64,000 bases of DNA from Massariosphaeria phaeospora (taxonomy: Eukaryota > Ascomycota > Dothideomycetes > Pleosporales): NCBI GenBank assembly GCA_011032825.1, contig JAADJZ010000019.1, forward strand, positions 620,001 to 684,000, given 5' to 3'. The translations under genes were made by a program, and so were the position numbers. Below the pieces are notes generated by a model, which worked only from the letters and a program-made list of their open reading frames with translations, was not told where the DNA came from and made no database searches. Below are positions 20,465-30,805 of the stretch, one piece after another. Position 1 is the stretch's first letter. Every line of letters begins with the position of its first letter.

Positions 20465-22939
20465 TCACTCCTTCCCATACCGCGTATCCGCCAACAACAA
20501 CTCCAACATCACATCCAGCAACTCCTTCCGCAGATTCATAGTCTGGAGCCTCCCAACGCGAATACTCAACGGCTCCCGACTATTCACCACATTCCAAATC
20601 GACCACTTCAAATCGTAATTCATGTTCGCAGCGTCGATAATGGGGTAGATCTTCTTCGCCGGGTCGAGCACGTCGAGCTGCGGCCCCGCGCCCGAAGTCA
20701 GTTCAATGACGAGCGAGTTGCTGGTTGGCACCGCGCCGATGGTGAGGAGGGTGCCGTTGTCGACGGCTTTGGTGGTGTAGGCGAGCGGTTTGGCTTTCTT
20801 GGCGGAGATGGCGATGCAGCGGATTTCAGCGGGCGTTTTCGGCGTGTGCGCGATGAGGCGGATGGTCCAGTCGCGCGTGGTGGGGATGGACGCGTCGGCG
20901 GGGGATGTCGGGCCGATGCGGATGACCCCGGTGGACTGCTTGTACGTGATGGGCGTGTAGCTGAAGCGGACGTTGTCGGAGCCAGACTCGGCGCCGTCGT
21001 CCTCGATCATGCGGAAGTCGCCGTCGTCGACGTGGGTGCCGGTGCCGTTGTCCTCGGTGAGGTTGAAGGAACCGTCTGCGCCGACGACGAGGAGGATCTC
21101 GAAGGATGAGGGGTTGGGCGAGCCGCTTTGTGGGCGCCATGCTCCGTCGAGAGGGATGATGGCACCTTCGGGGGCGAGGACGGGGACTTGCGTCAAGAGG
21201 CGGTGGAATTGAAGCTCGCGGTCTCCATCATACACAATCCCGGTGAAGATGTCGGCAAAGCGCTGGGGTGGCAGCCAGGCCTTGACAGCTCCCAGGCGCG
21301 TTACTTCATCTCGAGGTTGCGTAACCGGTGCTACGATCATCTCGCTCCCAAAGCGGAACTGGTTCGGCACTTTGTATGCTTCTTCCTTCTCCGGATAGGC
21401 CCAGTACATCGGTTCAACCAGGAGTTCGTCGTCCGAAGCAGACCGCGCGTTCATGGTGTACAGGTACGGAATCAATCGGTGCCGGAATCGGAGCGTGTCT
21501 TCCATGATGACCCTGGCTTCGTCGTTGAACCTCCAGGGCTCCCTGGTGTTGAAGGGGTTGTTCGAAGAATGCAATCGCAAAATCGGCGACCAGCACCCTA
21601 GCTGCACCCATCGAGTGGTCAGCTCGTCGTCCTTGTAGCCCTGCATGTGGCCGCCAATGTCGTGACTCCACCATCCATATCCAATGTTCGACGCGGTCGC
21701 AGTGAACTCAGGCTGGAAGTTGAGAGAATCCCAAGTCATGACCGTGTCCCCAGAAAAACCGACCTGGTATCGCTGAGAGCCAGGCCCGCCGAAACGCGAC
21801 AAAATGAGAGGTCGCTGTGTGCCCCGGCCAATGTCGAGGAAGTGGAAGTGGTTGAGGACCCAGAGCGGATCAACGCCCGGCCACTTGGAGTTGCTGCCCT
21901 GCTGCCAGTCCACCCACCAGAAGTCGACGCCATCCGCCTCGTGCTCGTGATGCACGATGTCAAAATAGGCGTCGATGAACTTCTTGTTGGTGGCGTCAAA
22001 CTCAACCGGCTTCTTCGACTTGGGATCAATGCCCATGTACTTTGCAACCTCGTCGTACTGCTTCTCGTGGTGGCGGATGCCGTCGGCAGGATGCAGGTTG
22101 AGCGTCACTTTCATGCCGCGCTCGTGCAGCTCATCCATGAAGCCGACCGGGTCCGGGAAGAGCTCCTTGTTCCAGGTGTAGCCCGTCCAGCCGTTGAGGC
22201 CGTCGGGCAGGTTCCACACCAGATGCCAGTCCATGTCGATGACGGCCACATTCATCGGCACGTCGTCGTCGTCGAAGTGGTCCATGAGCTCGATGTACTC
22301 GTTGCGGTCGTAGGGGTGGTAGCGGCTCCACCAGTTGCCCAGGGCCCAGCGCGGCAGCAGAGGCTGGCTCCCGGACACGGCGTAGTAGGCGCGCATGGCC
22401 TCGCGGTAGTCGTGGCCGTACAGGAAGACGTACTCGTCGGTGCGTGCGCCCGACCGGCGGGGTGCGATCCAGCCATCGGCCTCGAACAGCATCGACTTGC
22501 TGTCGTCCAGCAGCGCGATGCCGTCGCGCGACAAGACGCCGGAGCCCAAGCCGGTTCTGCCGTTGACGCCATCCAGCGTGCGGATGGTGCCGCCCAGATT
22601 GGACAGGCGCTGGCCGTAGGACCACTTGGCCGACACGGCGCCCTTCAGCTGGATGTTGAAGCCGTCGGCGCTGAACTTCTCCTTGTTGTAGACGACGTGG
22701 AAGCGCTTGGTGACGATCTCGATGCCGTAGCCGCGGTCCCAGACGTAGAAGTCCGGCACGGCCAGCTGGCGGTTGATGGCGAAGGTCGACGCGCGGTCCT
22801 CGAAGACGCCGTCGTCGGCCCACTCGAAGCGCAGCAGGCCGTCGGTCAGGATGGTGAAGCGGTACTTGTCGCCCGCCACCACGGCGTCCGGATGGGCCTC
22901 GGGGCGCGTCTTGAAGTCATAGCGCGCGGGTTTCGACAT
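20465..22939 (-). CDS. Glycoside hydrolase family 31 (alpha-glucosidase-like), intracellular
   Basis: A retaining alpha-glycosidase by family. Intronless, 824 aa, ATG 22939-22937. There is no signal peptide (MSKPARYDFKTRPEA), so it is probably cytosolic. An N-terminal beta-sandwich (1-215) precedes the TIM barrel. The catalytic nucleophile is predicted as Asp344 in FWWVDWQQG, and the acid/base as Asp398 in FSGDT. IDMDWH and SHDIGGHMQGYKDDEL are other family blocks. Residues 590-700 fit the post-barrel beta domains of the DUF5110 region. The WVDWQQG form of the nucleophile motif marks a subgroup different from secreted acid alpha-glucosidases. The natural substrate is unknown. The coding strand is very GC-rich, which explains long spurious open frames on the other strand. 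Confidence 0.93.
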   Translation of the reverse strand: MSKPARYDFKTRPEAHPDAVVAGDKYRFTILTDGLLRFEWADDGVFEDRASTFAINRQLAVPDFYVWDRGYGIEIVTKRFHVVYNKEKFSADGFNIQLKGAVSAKWSYGQRLSNLGGTIRTLDGVNGRTGLGSGVLSRDGIALLDDSKSMLFEADGWIAPRRSGARTDEYVFLYGHDYREAMRAYYAVSGSQPLLPRWALGNWWSRYHPYDRNEYIELMDHFDDDDVPMNVAVIDMDWHLVWNLPDGLNGWTGYTWNKELFPDPVGFMDELHERGMKVTLNLHPADGIRHHEKQYDEVAKYMGIDPKSKKPVEFDATNKKFIDAYFDIVHHEHEADGVDFWWVDWQQGSNSKWPGVDPLWVLNHFHFLDIGRGTQRPLILSRFGGPGSQRYQVGFSGDTVMTWDSLNFQPEFTATASNIGYGWWSHDIGGHMQGYKDDELTTRWVQLGCWSPILRLHSSNNPFNTREPWRFNDEARVIMEDTLRFRHRLIPYLYTMNARSASDDELLVEPMYWAYPEKEEAYKVPNQFRFGSEMIVAPVTQPRDEVTRLGAVKAWLPPQRFADIFTGIVYDGDRELQFHRLLTQVPVLAPEGAIIPLDGAWRPQSGSPNPSSFEILLVVGADGSFNLTEDNGTGTHVDDGDFRMIEDDGAESGSDNVRFSYTPITYKQSTGVIRIGPTSPADASIPTTRDWTIRLIAHTPKTPAEIRCIAISAKKAKPLAYTTKAVDNGTLLTIGAVPTSNSLVIELTSGAGPQLDVLDPAKKIYPIIDAANMNYDLKWSIWNVVNSREPLSIRVGRLQTMNLRKELLDVMLELLLADTRYGKE

Positions 22940-24662
22940 GGTAGCAGTTTACTTGAGTCCACGTCCGTCCGATGTGGCTTTGGAGGCGATTGGGGCATGG
23001 CGGGCGCTCCAGAGGCGGCGTGGAGGCGCCTGTAAATAGAAGACGGCGGACGTGCACCGCGCTCCAGGCGCCTCGCTCGTGACCTCGGGCCAGTGTCAGA
23101 CAGTCAGACGACGTCGACGGCTTCCTCTCGGGCCCTGCATGGCGGCGCGAACGGCTGGGGAAAGCGCCTCGTGGGCGGATGGCGCTGCGGAGACGTCTGA
23201 GACGGTGTGCATGGCGCTGCGGAGAAGCTGGCGAGGTTGGACACGCGCCGCATCAGTTGGCCGGCCCAGCACCGCGTTCCTGCATGCCTACGAGTATGCC
23301 TTTTGCGCCCTGCGCCGACTCTTGCAGTCGGCCGTGCCCGTGCATCGGATGGCCGTGTGTGTGGGGAGACGCCAGCCGGCCGCCCCGTCTAGAAGGCCCT
23401 CCCTCTGGCGCGGAACAACAGTAGCACCGTCACTCGGGAGGCACAGCGCGGAGCATGACGGCCAGCGGCCCCCCTCTCGCATGCACACGATCAACTGCTC
23501 ACTGCGCTCCACATGCCGGTTTTCAAGCGCTGGTCGACCTTCCGCAACTGTCGCGCACACGCAGCATCCGCAGGAGAAAGAGGCAGCTTGCAAGCTCGGC
23601 GGTGCACGACTGACTGCTTGGTCTGGCGCCCGGTGGCTACGTGTGCGTGGGTGCTGATCAGTTCGCATGGCTTCGCAAAGTGTTGAGGGCGAGAGAAGTC
23701 ATTCAAGCATGCGTTCGATGACCAACGCCTCACTTGACCGCTATCTATCCAGGCCAGCTTCCTAATCGCGGCCACACGTCTCAGTCTCCCGTTCAACAAG
23801 AATACTCAGCCCAGATTCATTGCAACCAAGAACACACAGCGCCGTGACGAAGCCTGTTGCTGAGCAATGGAGACCGCTTCGACGAACTAGCGCGTAATAG
23901 GCATTCGGTCACAGGCGACAAGGGGTCACTCATCCCATTGTTGTATTGCATCTATCTACCCACCAGACTATAGCCTAGACCAAACAATGACCTCGTCGAG
24001 TCGACGGCAAGAGATGATGCAAATACCTAGGCAAACAAGGCTGCGGCTGCATCGCCCCTACCGCACTCGGAGCCAAGCACGCCTCTACCTAGTACCACCT
24101 GCCATCGACGAAACGAGCCCCAACAATTTCAAAGACTCACTCTATCAAGTCAAGTCCTGACCAACGGTACCATGTACCTACCACGCTCCACTCGCCATCC
24201 ATCTCCCTCGCCAGCCACACGCCAACCATCCACAGCCCAGCCAACACCACAAGTGCGTAACGTATAGCAACCAGCCAAACCCCCACCACGCCCGACATTG
24301 AGCGAAACCGAAAACCAGAAACAAAAAGGGCGACGAAAGGGCTCAAACCACGGACGAAAGGGCTCAACCCACGCCAATCCCACGGTTGCGAACCAAACTA
24401 TCGTCAGTAGGGTTCGCTACCACAGTTCGTTCGCTCTCTCCTCCCATCGATAAAATCAGCTTCCACAATGAATGACTCACCCACGCCCTGGTGCTTTATT
24501 TAAAAAACTTTGATCCTTGCCCTTTCAACCATCTCATCCCCTTTACCATCTCTCCATCCATCTACCAACACGCTCAAACACCTACACACCTACACACCTA
24601 CACACCACCCATCCGTGCATCTCCCAACCCAGACACAATACGACACGACCCGACCCGACACG
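22940..24662. other. Intergenic, no gene found (GH31 / NADAR divergent region)
   Basis: 1.7 kb between divergent starts. Open frames are Arg/Ala/Cys-rich and without conserved motifs. One 15-bp direct repeat (24332-24346 and 24353-24367, 21 bp apart) is present. The last 150 bp before the NADAR start are C/A/T-rich with CCTACACA repeats, typical of a fungal 5' leader. Confidence 0.55.
24332..24367. repeat. 15-bp direct repeat, 21-bp spacing
   Basis: GACGAAAGGGCTCAA occurs at 24332-24346 and 24353-24367 in the NADAR upstream region. Role unknown. Confidence 0.6.
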
Positions 24663-25418
24663 ATGCCCAAGCCGAAGCGCAAACCCCGCCGCCCCGCCGC
24701 AAGCAAAACCACCACCACCACCAAATCTACACCCACACCCGACAACAACCCCCCCACTTCAACCCTATTCTTCTACATGCCGCCCCCGCACCCCTACGGC
24801 CTCTTCTGCCAATGGGCCCCCTTCCCCCTCGCCATCCCCACCCGCTCGCTCTCCTTCCTCCTCAGCGCCCACGCCGGAACGCTCTACTTCCACACCGCCG
24901 AGCACCTCTACATGTACGCCAAAGCGGCCTACTTCGCCGACGTCCCCTCCAGCACGGCCATCCAGTCCTCTGCCACGCCCAAAGCCGCCAAGGCGCTCGG
25001 GCGGCGCGTATCCGGCTTCTCCGACGCGGCGTGGGCATCCGTGCGGTTCCGCGTCGCGAGCGTGGGCAACTGGTACAAGTTTGTGCAGCACCGGGACATG
25101 CGGGACGTGTTGCTGGGCACGGGCGAGTGCGAGCTGGCCGAGGCGGCGGCGCGGGATCGCGTGTGGGGCGTGGGGTTTAATGCGGGGATGGCGGAGGGCA
25201 TGAGGAGGTTGTGGGGGCTGAATTTGCTGGGGAAGGCGCTGATGAGGGTGAGGGGGAGGTTGAGGGTGGTGGGGGAGGAGGATGAGGGGGCGGGAGGGGA
25301 TAGAGAAGGGGATCAGGAAGAGGGCGAAGATGGAGTGGGGGAAGCGGAAGCGGAAGCGGAAGCAGACATCGAAGGGGAGGAAGAGGGGGGCGGCCAAGAG
25401 GAAGCGCTACAGGAGTGA
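24663..25418 (+). CDS. NADAR (DUF1768/YbiA-like) domain protein
   Basis: NADAR enzymes cleave N-glycosidic bonds. Known roles are hydrolysis of riboflavin-pathway intermediates and, in some members, removal of ADP-ribose from guanine. Intronless, 251 aa from ATG 24663. An earlier in-frame start lacks support because it lies in a low-complexity leader. A basic Ser/Thr/Pro N-terminus is followed by the domain at about 35-195: LFFYMPPPHPYGLFCQWAPF, TAEHLYMYAKAAYF, AKALGRRVSGFSDAAW, KFVQHRDMRDVLLGTGECELAEAAARD (shown in pieces of the same block), then WGLNLLGKALM. The last 45 residues are acidic, with a (EA)n run from a GGAAGC repeat at 25341-25363. The target in this fungus is unknown. It is convergent with the SGNH hydrolase, 97 bp apart. 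Confidence 0.88.
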   Translation: MPKPKRKPRRPAASKTTTTTKSTPTPDNNPPTSTLFFYMPPPHPYGLFCQWAPFPLAIPTRSLSFLLSAHAGTLYFHTAEHLYMYAKAAYFADVPSSTAIQSSATPKAAKALGRRVSGFSDAAWASVRFRVASVGNWYKFVQHRDMRDVLLGTGECELAEAAARDRVWGVGFNAGMAEGMRRLWGLNLLGKALMRVRGRLRVVGEEDEGAGGDREGDQEEGEDGVGEAEAEAEADIEGEEEGGGQEEALQE

Positions 25419-25515
25419 GTAGTGCAAGGCATGCTTCGAACGCCTTTGGCTATCTCACCACCGAGCCAAGATTCGTTGCGATCGAAACCAACCCAGATCC
25501 AAAGCCACTCACAGC

Positions 25516-26709
25516 TCATCCACCTCCACCTCCCCCCGGCCCCCTAACCCACAAATCCCCAACCAACAACCTCGCCACCACCGCCTGCCCCTCGGGCCTC
25601 AAATGAAACACCCTCTTATAAGCATCCGGCAACAACCAATGCACCGTATCGCCCACAATGCCCTGCCCGTCCACGCCCCCGCCCTCGCCCTCACCCTCAC
25701 CCCTCATCGTCTTATTCACAAACCCCTTTTCGGGATCGAACTCCCAATCCGGATGTTCGCGCAACGTCTGATTAATGCGCTCGGCGATGTCGCCCTCGAA
25801 CGAGCCCCGCGGCACGTCTCCGCCCGTGCGGTTCTGCAGCGCGGTTTTGTCCTCGCCTGCGTCGACGGTGTTCCACTCGTAGAAGGCGAGGCCGGGCCGG
25901 TTGGGCGCGGGCTCGCGGACGCCGGCTTCGCAGTAGCGGCCGCGGGTCTGCGCGATGTGGGCGTCGTAGTCGAGGAAGCGGACATTGGGGGCTGCATCGG
26001 CGTCGGCGACGGCTTTGCGCAGCACGGCGTTGACGGTGCGGACTAGGGCGTTGAGAGCTTGCCGCAGGTCCTTCTTGAGGTACTGTTTCTGGGACTCGAG
26101 CGTCGACCAGACGGCCCAGGTGACGTTGTCGCAGTCATTATCGTCGGCGCCGAAGAAGCCGGCGTAGCCAGTTACATAGATAACGCCGTGCTCTCTGTTC
26201 ATGTGCGGGCGCGCGGCGTCGATCAGTCTAGTGATGTTCCTGTGAAGCTGTGCTTCGTCTGCAATGAGATGCCGAGCTGCCTGCATCGCCGACGCGCAGT
26301 CGTCCTCTTCAGCCATGTAGAACTGGTAGATGCAGTTGGAGAGGATAGGCGTCAGGCCGATGTCGTTACCGCCGGCGGAGATGGTCAGGAGGTCGATGTC
26401 GGGGCCCAGAGCCGGCACCTGCTTGTCGAGGATCTCGGTGCTGGACGCGCCGGAGCAGGCGAGGAACTGGTGCGTTCGGGCGCTGTTGGGGCCGAGAAGG
26501 GAGGTGTGCAGCATGTTTGGGTACGACTGGGCGTATCGCGAGCAGAGCCAGTCCATGCGACTGCCCGCGCCCAGGCCTGCGGCGTAGGAGTCGCCGATGG
26601 ATGCAAAGTTACGGATCCACGGAAATAGTGGGCTCTCGTCTGCTAGAAGAAGTTGCTCCGCTTGAACGAGAAGCACTAGCGCAACCGAGAAGATGAAGCT
26701 GGCGAGCAT
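25516..26709 (-). CDS. Secreted SGNH/GDSL hydrolase
   Basis: Esterase/lipase-type hydrolase. Intronless, 397 aa, ATG 26709-26707. Residues 1-17 (LASFIFSVALVLLVQA core) are a signal peptide. Block I is SIGDSYAAGLG (Ser41), block III GGNDIG (Asn115), and block V lies in PDAYKRVFHLRPEGQ, where Asp and His are four or more residues apart as in the family. Paired cysteines (such as those in LACSG, NCIYQF and DDCAS) and four or so N-glycosylation sequons fit secretion. A Gly/Glu-rich low-complexity insert sits before block V, and the tail is poly-Gly. It resembles fungal secreted GDSL enzymes of unknown substrate. It is tandem with UreF. Confidence 0.9.
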   Translation of the reverse strand: MLASFIFSVALVLLVQAEQLLLADESPLFPWIRNFASIGDSYAAGLGAGSRMDWLCSRYAQSYPNMLHTSLLGPNSARTHQFLACSGASSTEILDKQVPALGPDIDLLTISAGGNDIGLTPILSNCIYQFYMAEEDDCASAMQAARHLIADEAQLHRNITRLIDAARPHMNREHGVIYVTGYAGFFGADDNDCDNVTWAVWSTLESQKQYLKKDLRQALNALVRTVNAVLRKAVADADAAPNVRFLDYDAHIAQTRGRYCEAGVREPAPNRPGLAFYEWNTVDAGEDKTALQNRTGGDVPRGSFEGDIAERINQTLREHPDWEFDPEKGFVNKTMRGEGEGEGGGVDGQGIVGDTVHWLLPDAYKRVFHLRPEGQAVVARLLVGDLWVRGPGGGGGG

Positions 26710-27201
26710 ATTGTCGATGTGGCTGCAGGACCAGCTGGCAGGAATGAGTTTTTACAGCATGGATTACGCAGTGTAGGAGGTTGAACACACATTTATGTGT
26801 GTGTATCTGTTGCCTTGTTGGAAGGTACGATAGCTTGGCGGGCAGGGTCAGATGGTGTTTTGAGCTCACGAACGTCTGCGAGTGGTTGGCGCACGAGGCT
26901 GGCAGCGATCCAACGAGTGGCCGCCCTACCGCTTCAGCAAACGCCCATGTTCGCAACCATGAGGCTGCGACTGTACATACACCTCTCAGCTACTCGCCAA
27001 TAAATGATGCAGCTCGACCGTTAGAGTGGGTGAACATAGCGATGGTCGACATTTGAGTGCTGAGGCGCGCAAGGTCGCATCAACTGCATCCTACAGCAAG
27101 GTACCGTAACCGTAGTGTGAATAGGGTGGAAGCTTCGGCGTCTCTCCAGTCTAAGGTTAGATACCAAATACATGCATTCCTTCTCTTGCCTTGCGCTCAT
27201 C
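26710..27201. other. Intergenic, upstream of SGNH hydrolase / downstream of UreF
   Basis: 492 bp with no gene. TGTGTGTATC near 26795 and short AT runs are present, but no identifiable element. Confidence 0.45.
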
Positions 27202-28134
27202 TCACGAATTGAAGATCCGACTGTACAGCTTCTCGTGCCGCCCAACCCAAAGATCCATGACCGGCACACTCTGCCCTGCGTCTTCGACCTCTTTATCCCA
27301 CCCCTCATCCACCAACCCACGTATTCTACTCTGCAGCTCCTCGCTCGCCAGGACCGTCTGAGCCTGATACGGTCCCATGACACTGGCCCGGACAGCCGCG
27401 CTGACTACCGTCCTCGCATGCGAAAATAAGAACAGGTACGCAGCGTCGTGAAGCGGCACAGTGAGGATCCGCGTAACTAGGCCCCAGAGCGGGGCAAGGT
27501 GGGCGTTCAAGTCGTTGGAAGTCCGCAGAGATGCGGAAAAAGCTGCCAGAGCGTCTATCGCAGTATTCCGGCCAGCGTTCTCTACAGCATCGTCGCTACC
27601 AGCAGTTGCGGCAGAGGGACTGTACTGCATCTTGAAGCTGCGGTCCCAAACCGTCAGCAGCGCCCGGCCCTGAGCCACGCTGGCCCGTCGCGCAACCGTG
27701 CATGGCGTACTGGCGTCGAAGTCGTTGTCCAACGTCTCTATGTCGTCCGGATTCCTGTATCCAGCCAGAACGTAGGGCAGCGAGGTGCTTGCGAACGTGG
27801 AGAGGGAGAGCCGCAGAAAGGTACGGAACGACGGCAGCTGCGAGGCCGATGGCGGCGACGGCCTGTGGTGGGCGAGGTACGACTCCAGACCGCTGCTAAA
27901 AGCGAAGGATCCTAAGGGCAGTGCTGAGTCGGCGAGCAGCAGCAGTGCGTGAAGGGCTGTGATGGAGTTAGCAGAATTGCTCGAGCTGAGGTATGCTAAC
28001 GGACCCGCATCGTGCTGGGGCAAAGTCGCTTGCGCAATGGGACTGCTTCGATTCAACCGGGCTTTAGCATCGTGGAGGCGTCTCTCGAGGTCGGCTATCT
28101 CATCTTTCAGAGGCTGCTGGTCGTCTGCACTCAT
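27202..28134 (-). CDS. ureF: Urease accessory protein UreF
   Basis: Works with UreD and UreG to load nickel into urease in the cytosol. Intronless, 310 aa. I chose ATG 28134 (MSADDQQPLKDE), because the frame extends upstream only to a GTG. A short coiled coil (residues 5-30) precedes the all-helical UreF fold. LLLLADSALPLGSFAFSSGLE is the classic family block. Further blocks are STSLPYVLAGY, RILTVPLHDAAYLFLFSHAR, RASVMGPYQAQTVLAS and the C-terminal MDLWVGRHEKLYSRIFNS. The gene implies an active urease elsewhere in the genome, not in this window. Confidence 0.92.
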   Translation of the reverse strand: MSADDQQPLKDEIADLERRLHDAKARLNRSSPIAQATLPQHDAGPLAYLSSSNSANSITALHALLLLADSALPLGSFAFSSGLESYLAHHRPSPPSASQLPSFRTFLRLSLSTFASTSLPYVLAGYRNPDDIETLDNDFDASTPCTVARRASVAQGRALLTVWDRSFKMQYSPSAATAGSDDAVENAGRNTAIDALAAFSASLRTSNDLNAHLAPLWGLVTRILTVPLHDAAYLFLFSHARTVVSAAVRASVMGPYQAQTVLASEELQSRIRGLVDEGWDKEVEDAGQSVPVMDLWVGRHEKLYSRIFNS

Positions 28135-28525
28135 GAAGTCTTGGTTGTTGCAGAAGACACGCAATTGCCGGATAGGCGTGCGGGCTTGGCGCGCTATCTC
28201 TACCAAGTATCTCTCAAGAGGCACACTGGATGTTCTAGGCGGCACTGCGACGTGACGTCTTCTTAGTTATCATATCGACTCCATACGATTGATCTGATTA
28301 TCGTCATCTGAATAGTGGTATTGAAGTATTCGTACAGCCACCAAGTCATCGCGGTCGTAGTCGTAACCCAAACTCCGGTGCAGCCAACTCCATTCCAACA
28401 ACTCAAGACCCGGTCTGGTCAAGGTCCGCATCAAAAGAGCGCCAGTCAAAGAAGGAATATGTACAGAGAAAATGCCCGGCATCCGCTGAGAGTGCGCATG
28501 AGAGCTGCTGTCACCAAGGCGCAAC
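28135..28525. other. Intergenic, UreF upstream / Spo12 3' side
   Basis: 391 bp with no recognised gene or element. Confidence 0.4.
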
Positions 28526-28977
28526 CTAGGACTGCTCCGTCGCCGTCTCCTCGGGGTTGTCCTTGGGGATGTCGGCGAACATGGCGGCGCCCTTGGCCGA
28601 CTCGAAGTTCTTAGAGCTCGTCTTCTTAAAGAGCGTCTGCGGCTTCGACCTGCACCTCGTTAGCAGACGGATCCCCAGTATCTGCGAGAGTAGATAGACA
28701 ACGTACTTCTTCATGCCGTGCTTGTTGCGAAAGGCCTTGAGCTTCTGCGTGGCCGGCGACATGATCTCGTCCGACGGGGAAACGTACTGCTGCTGCCTGT
28801 ATGCGCGTTAGCCTCGCGCAACGTCGTGACGGCGCGGCAACCTTACTCGTCGCCCTTCAGGCGCGACTCCAGGGCCTTGCGGTGGTACTCGAGTGTCTTG
28901 GGCTTCTCCTTCTCGGGGGACGCGGCCGGCTTGACCTGGACGTTGGTGTCGCGGGCGCTGAGCACGTTGGGAGACAT
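28526..28977 (-). CDS. SPO12: Spo12-family cell-cycle protein
   Basis: Small nuclear/nucleolar regulator. In yeast Spo12 acts in the FEAR pathway of mitotic exit. Exons: 28977-28847, 28796-28707, 28649-28526, giving 114 aa. Splicing restores the Spo12 signature SPSDEIMSPATQKLKAFRNKH, written here as adjoining pieces, followed by GMKKSKPQTLFKKT. The conserved core is residues 50-85. The N-terminus is Lys/Glu-rich and the C-terminus acidic. Introns of 50 and 57 nt have GCTAAC branch sites. The length is usual for filamentous fungi. Confidence 0.88.
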
Positions 28978-29971
28978 TGTGGCGGTGGTATATGCTGCGA
29001 TGGTGGATGCTAAGAGAAGACAGGTAGAATGGCGCGTGGATTGGATACGGGGGTTATCGGTCTGGAGGGACGCGGGCTTTATGGCTGTCGTCGTGCCGTA
29101 TTCAAGAATGAATGTCTTTGTTTGTTTACTTGCCGGCGGTTGCCGAGCGACGGCTGAGAGGGGCAAGCACACGTCACTCCTCAACCCTCTCCCCTGCACA
29201 TTCTCTCAAACCCCCCCTGCGCCGCCAGTCCAACGAGCGCAGAGGTCCAATATCAGTCCGTCCGCTGTCGATGTCTGCGACGAGGCCAGGCTATCCAGGG
29301 CTGCGGGTCCTATAGTAACAAGTAGCCCCGCATACTATGAGTCATCGTTGTGAGTCTCAACGAAACGCCTTTAGACTAGCACAGACGAAGCAAATAAATA
29401 CAGGGCAATGATGAAAGATAGGATAACCACATCCCGGTCTGATACGAAGCCAGCAGTAAGTTTCAGATCGAATTTGGTGAAAAACTCGGTGCAGTATAGT
29501 TTGAAAACTCAACCGCAGGTCTATATCGCTTCAACGTTCGACAAGCCCTATCTAGTAGACATTAGGTAGTATGCTAGATACAACAGGTCCCATTGAGCGG
29601 CTCTCCTACTATGCGGACGTTCTCTAGTCAAGACCCGAGGAGTACTTTCCAGATTCACCTAGACTGAGGTTAGATCCAGTGTATCGAGTATTGCACAGCA
29701 CTTCCAACTTTCCTATTCATCTAATTTCAGTACTGTTATCCGCGAAGGAACTGTGCAGTCGTCGATAGAGCGCATCGCACCAAAACCGCTACTGTTCTCA
29801 TGTCGACTTTGGATACAACGGCACATGTTCACAGTGCGCTATGCTCACAAGCGAGCCATAGTGACTGCCACTCGTAAGCTACCATTTCTTCATCTTTGGA
29901 CTGTATACGGAGTCAAGTTAATGGAAAAGAACCTTGCATCTCAATCATACACGAAATTATCAAGCACATCT
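28978..29971. other. Intergenic, no gene found
   Basis: About 1 kb holding the Spo12 upstream region and the 3' side of the next minus-strand gene. The part from 29380 to 29900 is AT-richer than its surroundings and contains only short, motif-free open frames. Confidence 0.5.
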
Positions 29972-30805
29972 TCATACTAGCGGTTGTGAGAGCTCTCCCC
30001 ACTTACGCATGGCCTCATCCAGGTGGCACACCATCAATACCAGTGCCCTATAACCCTGATCTTTCAACGGCTGTATCTGCTTGACCGGTACGCCGCGGCG
30101 CAGGTGCGCGCTCTGACAGTCGCGCACGGCCACGTACATCTTCAGAGAGCGCGTCTGAATATGGGCCCTGAGCGCGAGCCGCCGGAAAAAACGGCCAAGG
30201 CCAGAGCTGATGTCGGTGGGCACCTGAAATTCGTCCTCGACTTCCCAGGCGCGGAAATCGTACGTCAGGCTGCCGGCGGTGGGGAGCGGGATTTTGCTGA
30301 ATACTGTTGTCCACTGGTCGAGGCTAGCCGCGAGGTTGACCTTGCGATAATAGGCATTCCCGCGTACGATCTGCTGGTACGACAGCGGCTTGTAGCCCAG
30401 CTCGATAACGTAGTTGCGAGGGCCGTGCTTGTACAGCCGACTGATGTCCCCCGCGGTATTCTGTATCTTGGCGAAGAACAGTGTGAGTCTCAACAGCTGT
30501 TCCGGCAGCTGAACGGTCATGGCTGTTTCGGCGTAGAGCACGGCGCTGAATTCATCGCGGATGGCGAAGGAGGTGCGCATCATGGCTGGAAAGCTGGGTG
30601 ACGCGGGTGTGATGACGACGGCTGGGTCGGAGACGGCGAAGGTGTAAATCATGGCGCGGATCTCGTAGGGCAGGCGGCCGAGAAGACCCAGAGACGGGCC
30701 ACTTGGAGAGGCTTGGGAAGCCATAGTGTGTTGGAGTCGTGCGGATGGAGGAAGGCAGTTAAGGATACCTCGAGAGGGGCTGCTGGGAGAAGTCTGGAAA
30801 GCCAT
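29972..30805 (-). CDS. F-box-like hypothetical protein with a duplicated N-terminus
   Basis: Intronless, 277 aa from ATG 30805, or 250 aa from a second in-frame ATG at 30724. The two starts give related N-termini, MAFQTSPSSPSRGIL and MASQASPSGPSLGLL, because 81 bp is tandemly duplicated. LLGRLPYEIRAMIYTF fits the LP.EIR..IY core that begins many fungal F-box-like proteins. The remainder (DQWTTVFSKIPLP, LGRFFRRLALRAHIQTRSL) is typical of these fast-evolving families and has no known function. An (AT)8 run lies just upstream at 30859-30874. Confidence 0.75.
   Translation of the reverse strand: MAFQTSPSSPSRGILNCLPPSARLQHTMASQASPSGPSLGLLGRLPYEIRAMIYTFAVSDPAVVITPASPSFPAMMRTSFAIRDEFSAVLYAETAMTVQLPEQLLRLTLFFAKIQNTAGDISRLYKHGPRNYVIELGYKPLSYQQIVRGNAYYRKVNLAASLDQWTTVFSKIPLPTAGSLTYDFRAWEVEDEFQVPTDISSGLGRFFRRLALRAHIQTRSLKMYVAVRDCQSAHLRRGVPVKQIQPLKDQGYRALVLMVCHLDEAMRKWGELSQPLV

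Noticed and set aside
21647..23035. 462-codon open frame on the plus strand
   Set aside because: It lies antisense to the GC-rich GH31 gene, has no ATG-linked motifs and is Val/Arg/Ala-rich, so it is a shadow of codon bias.
23052..23657. 201-codon frame upstream of GH31
   Set aside because: Arg/Ser/Ala/Cys-rich with no family feature and no splice support. Treated as non-coding.
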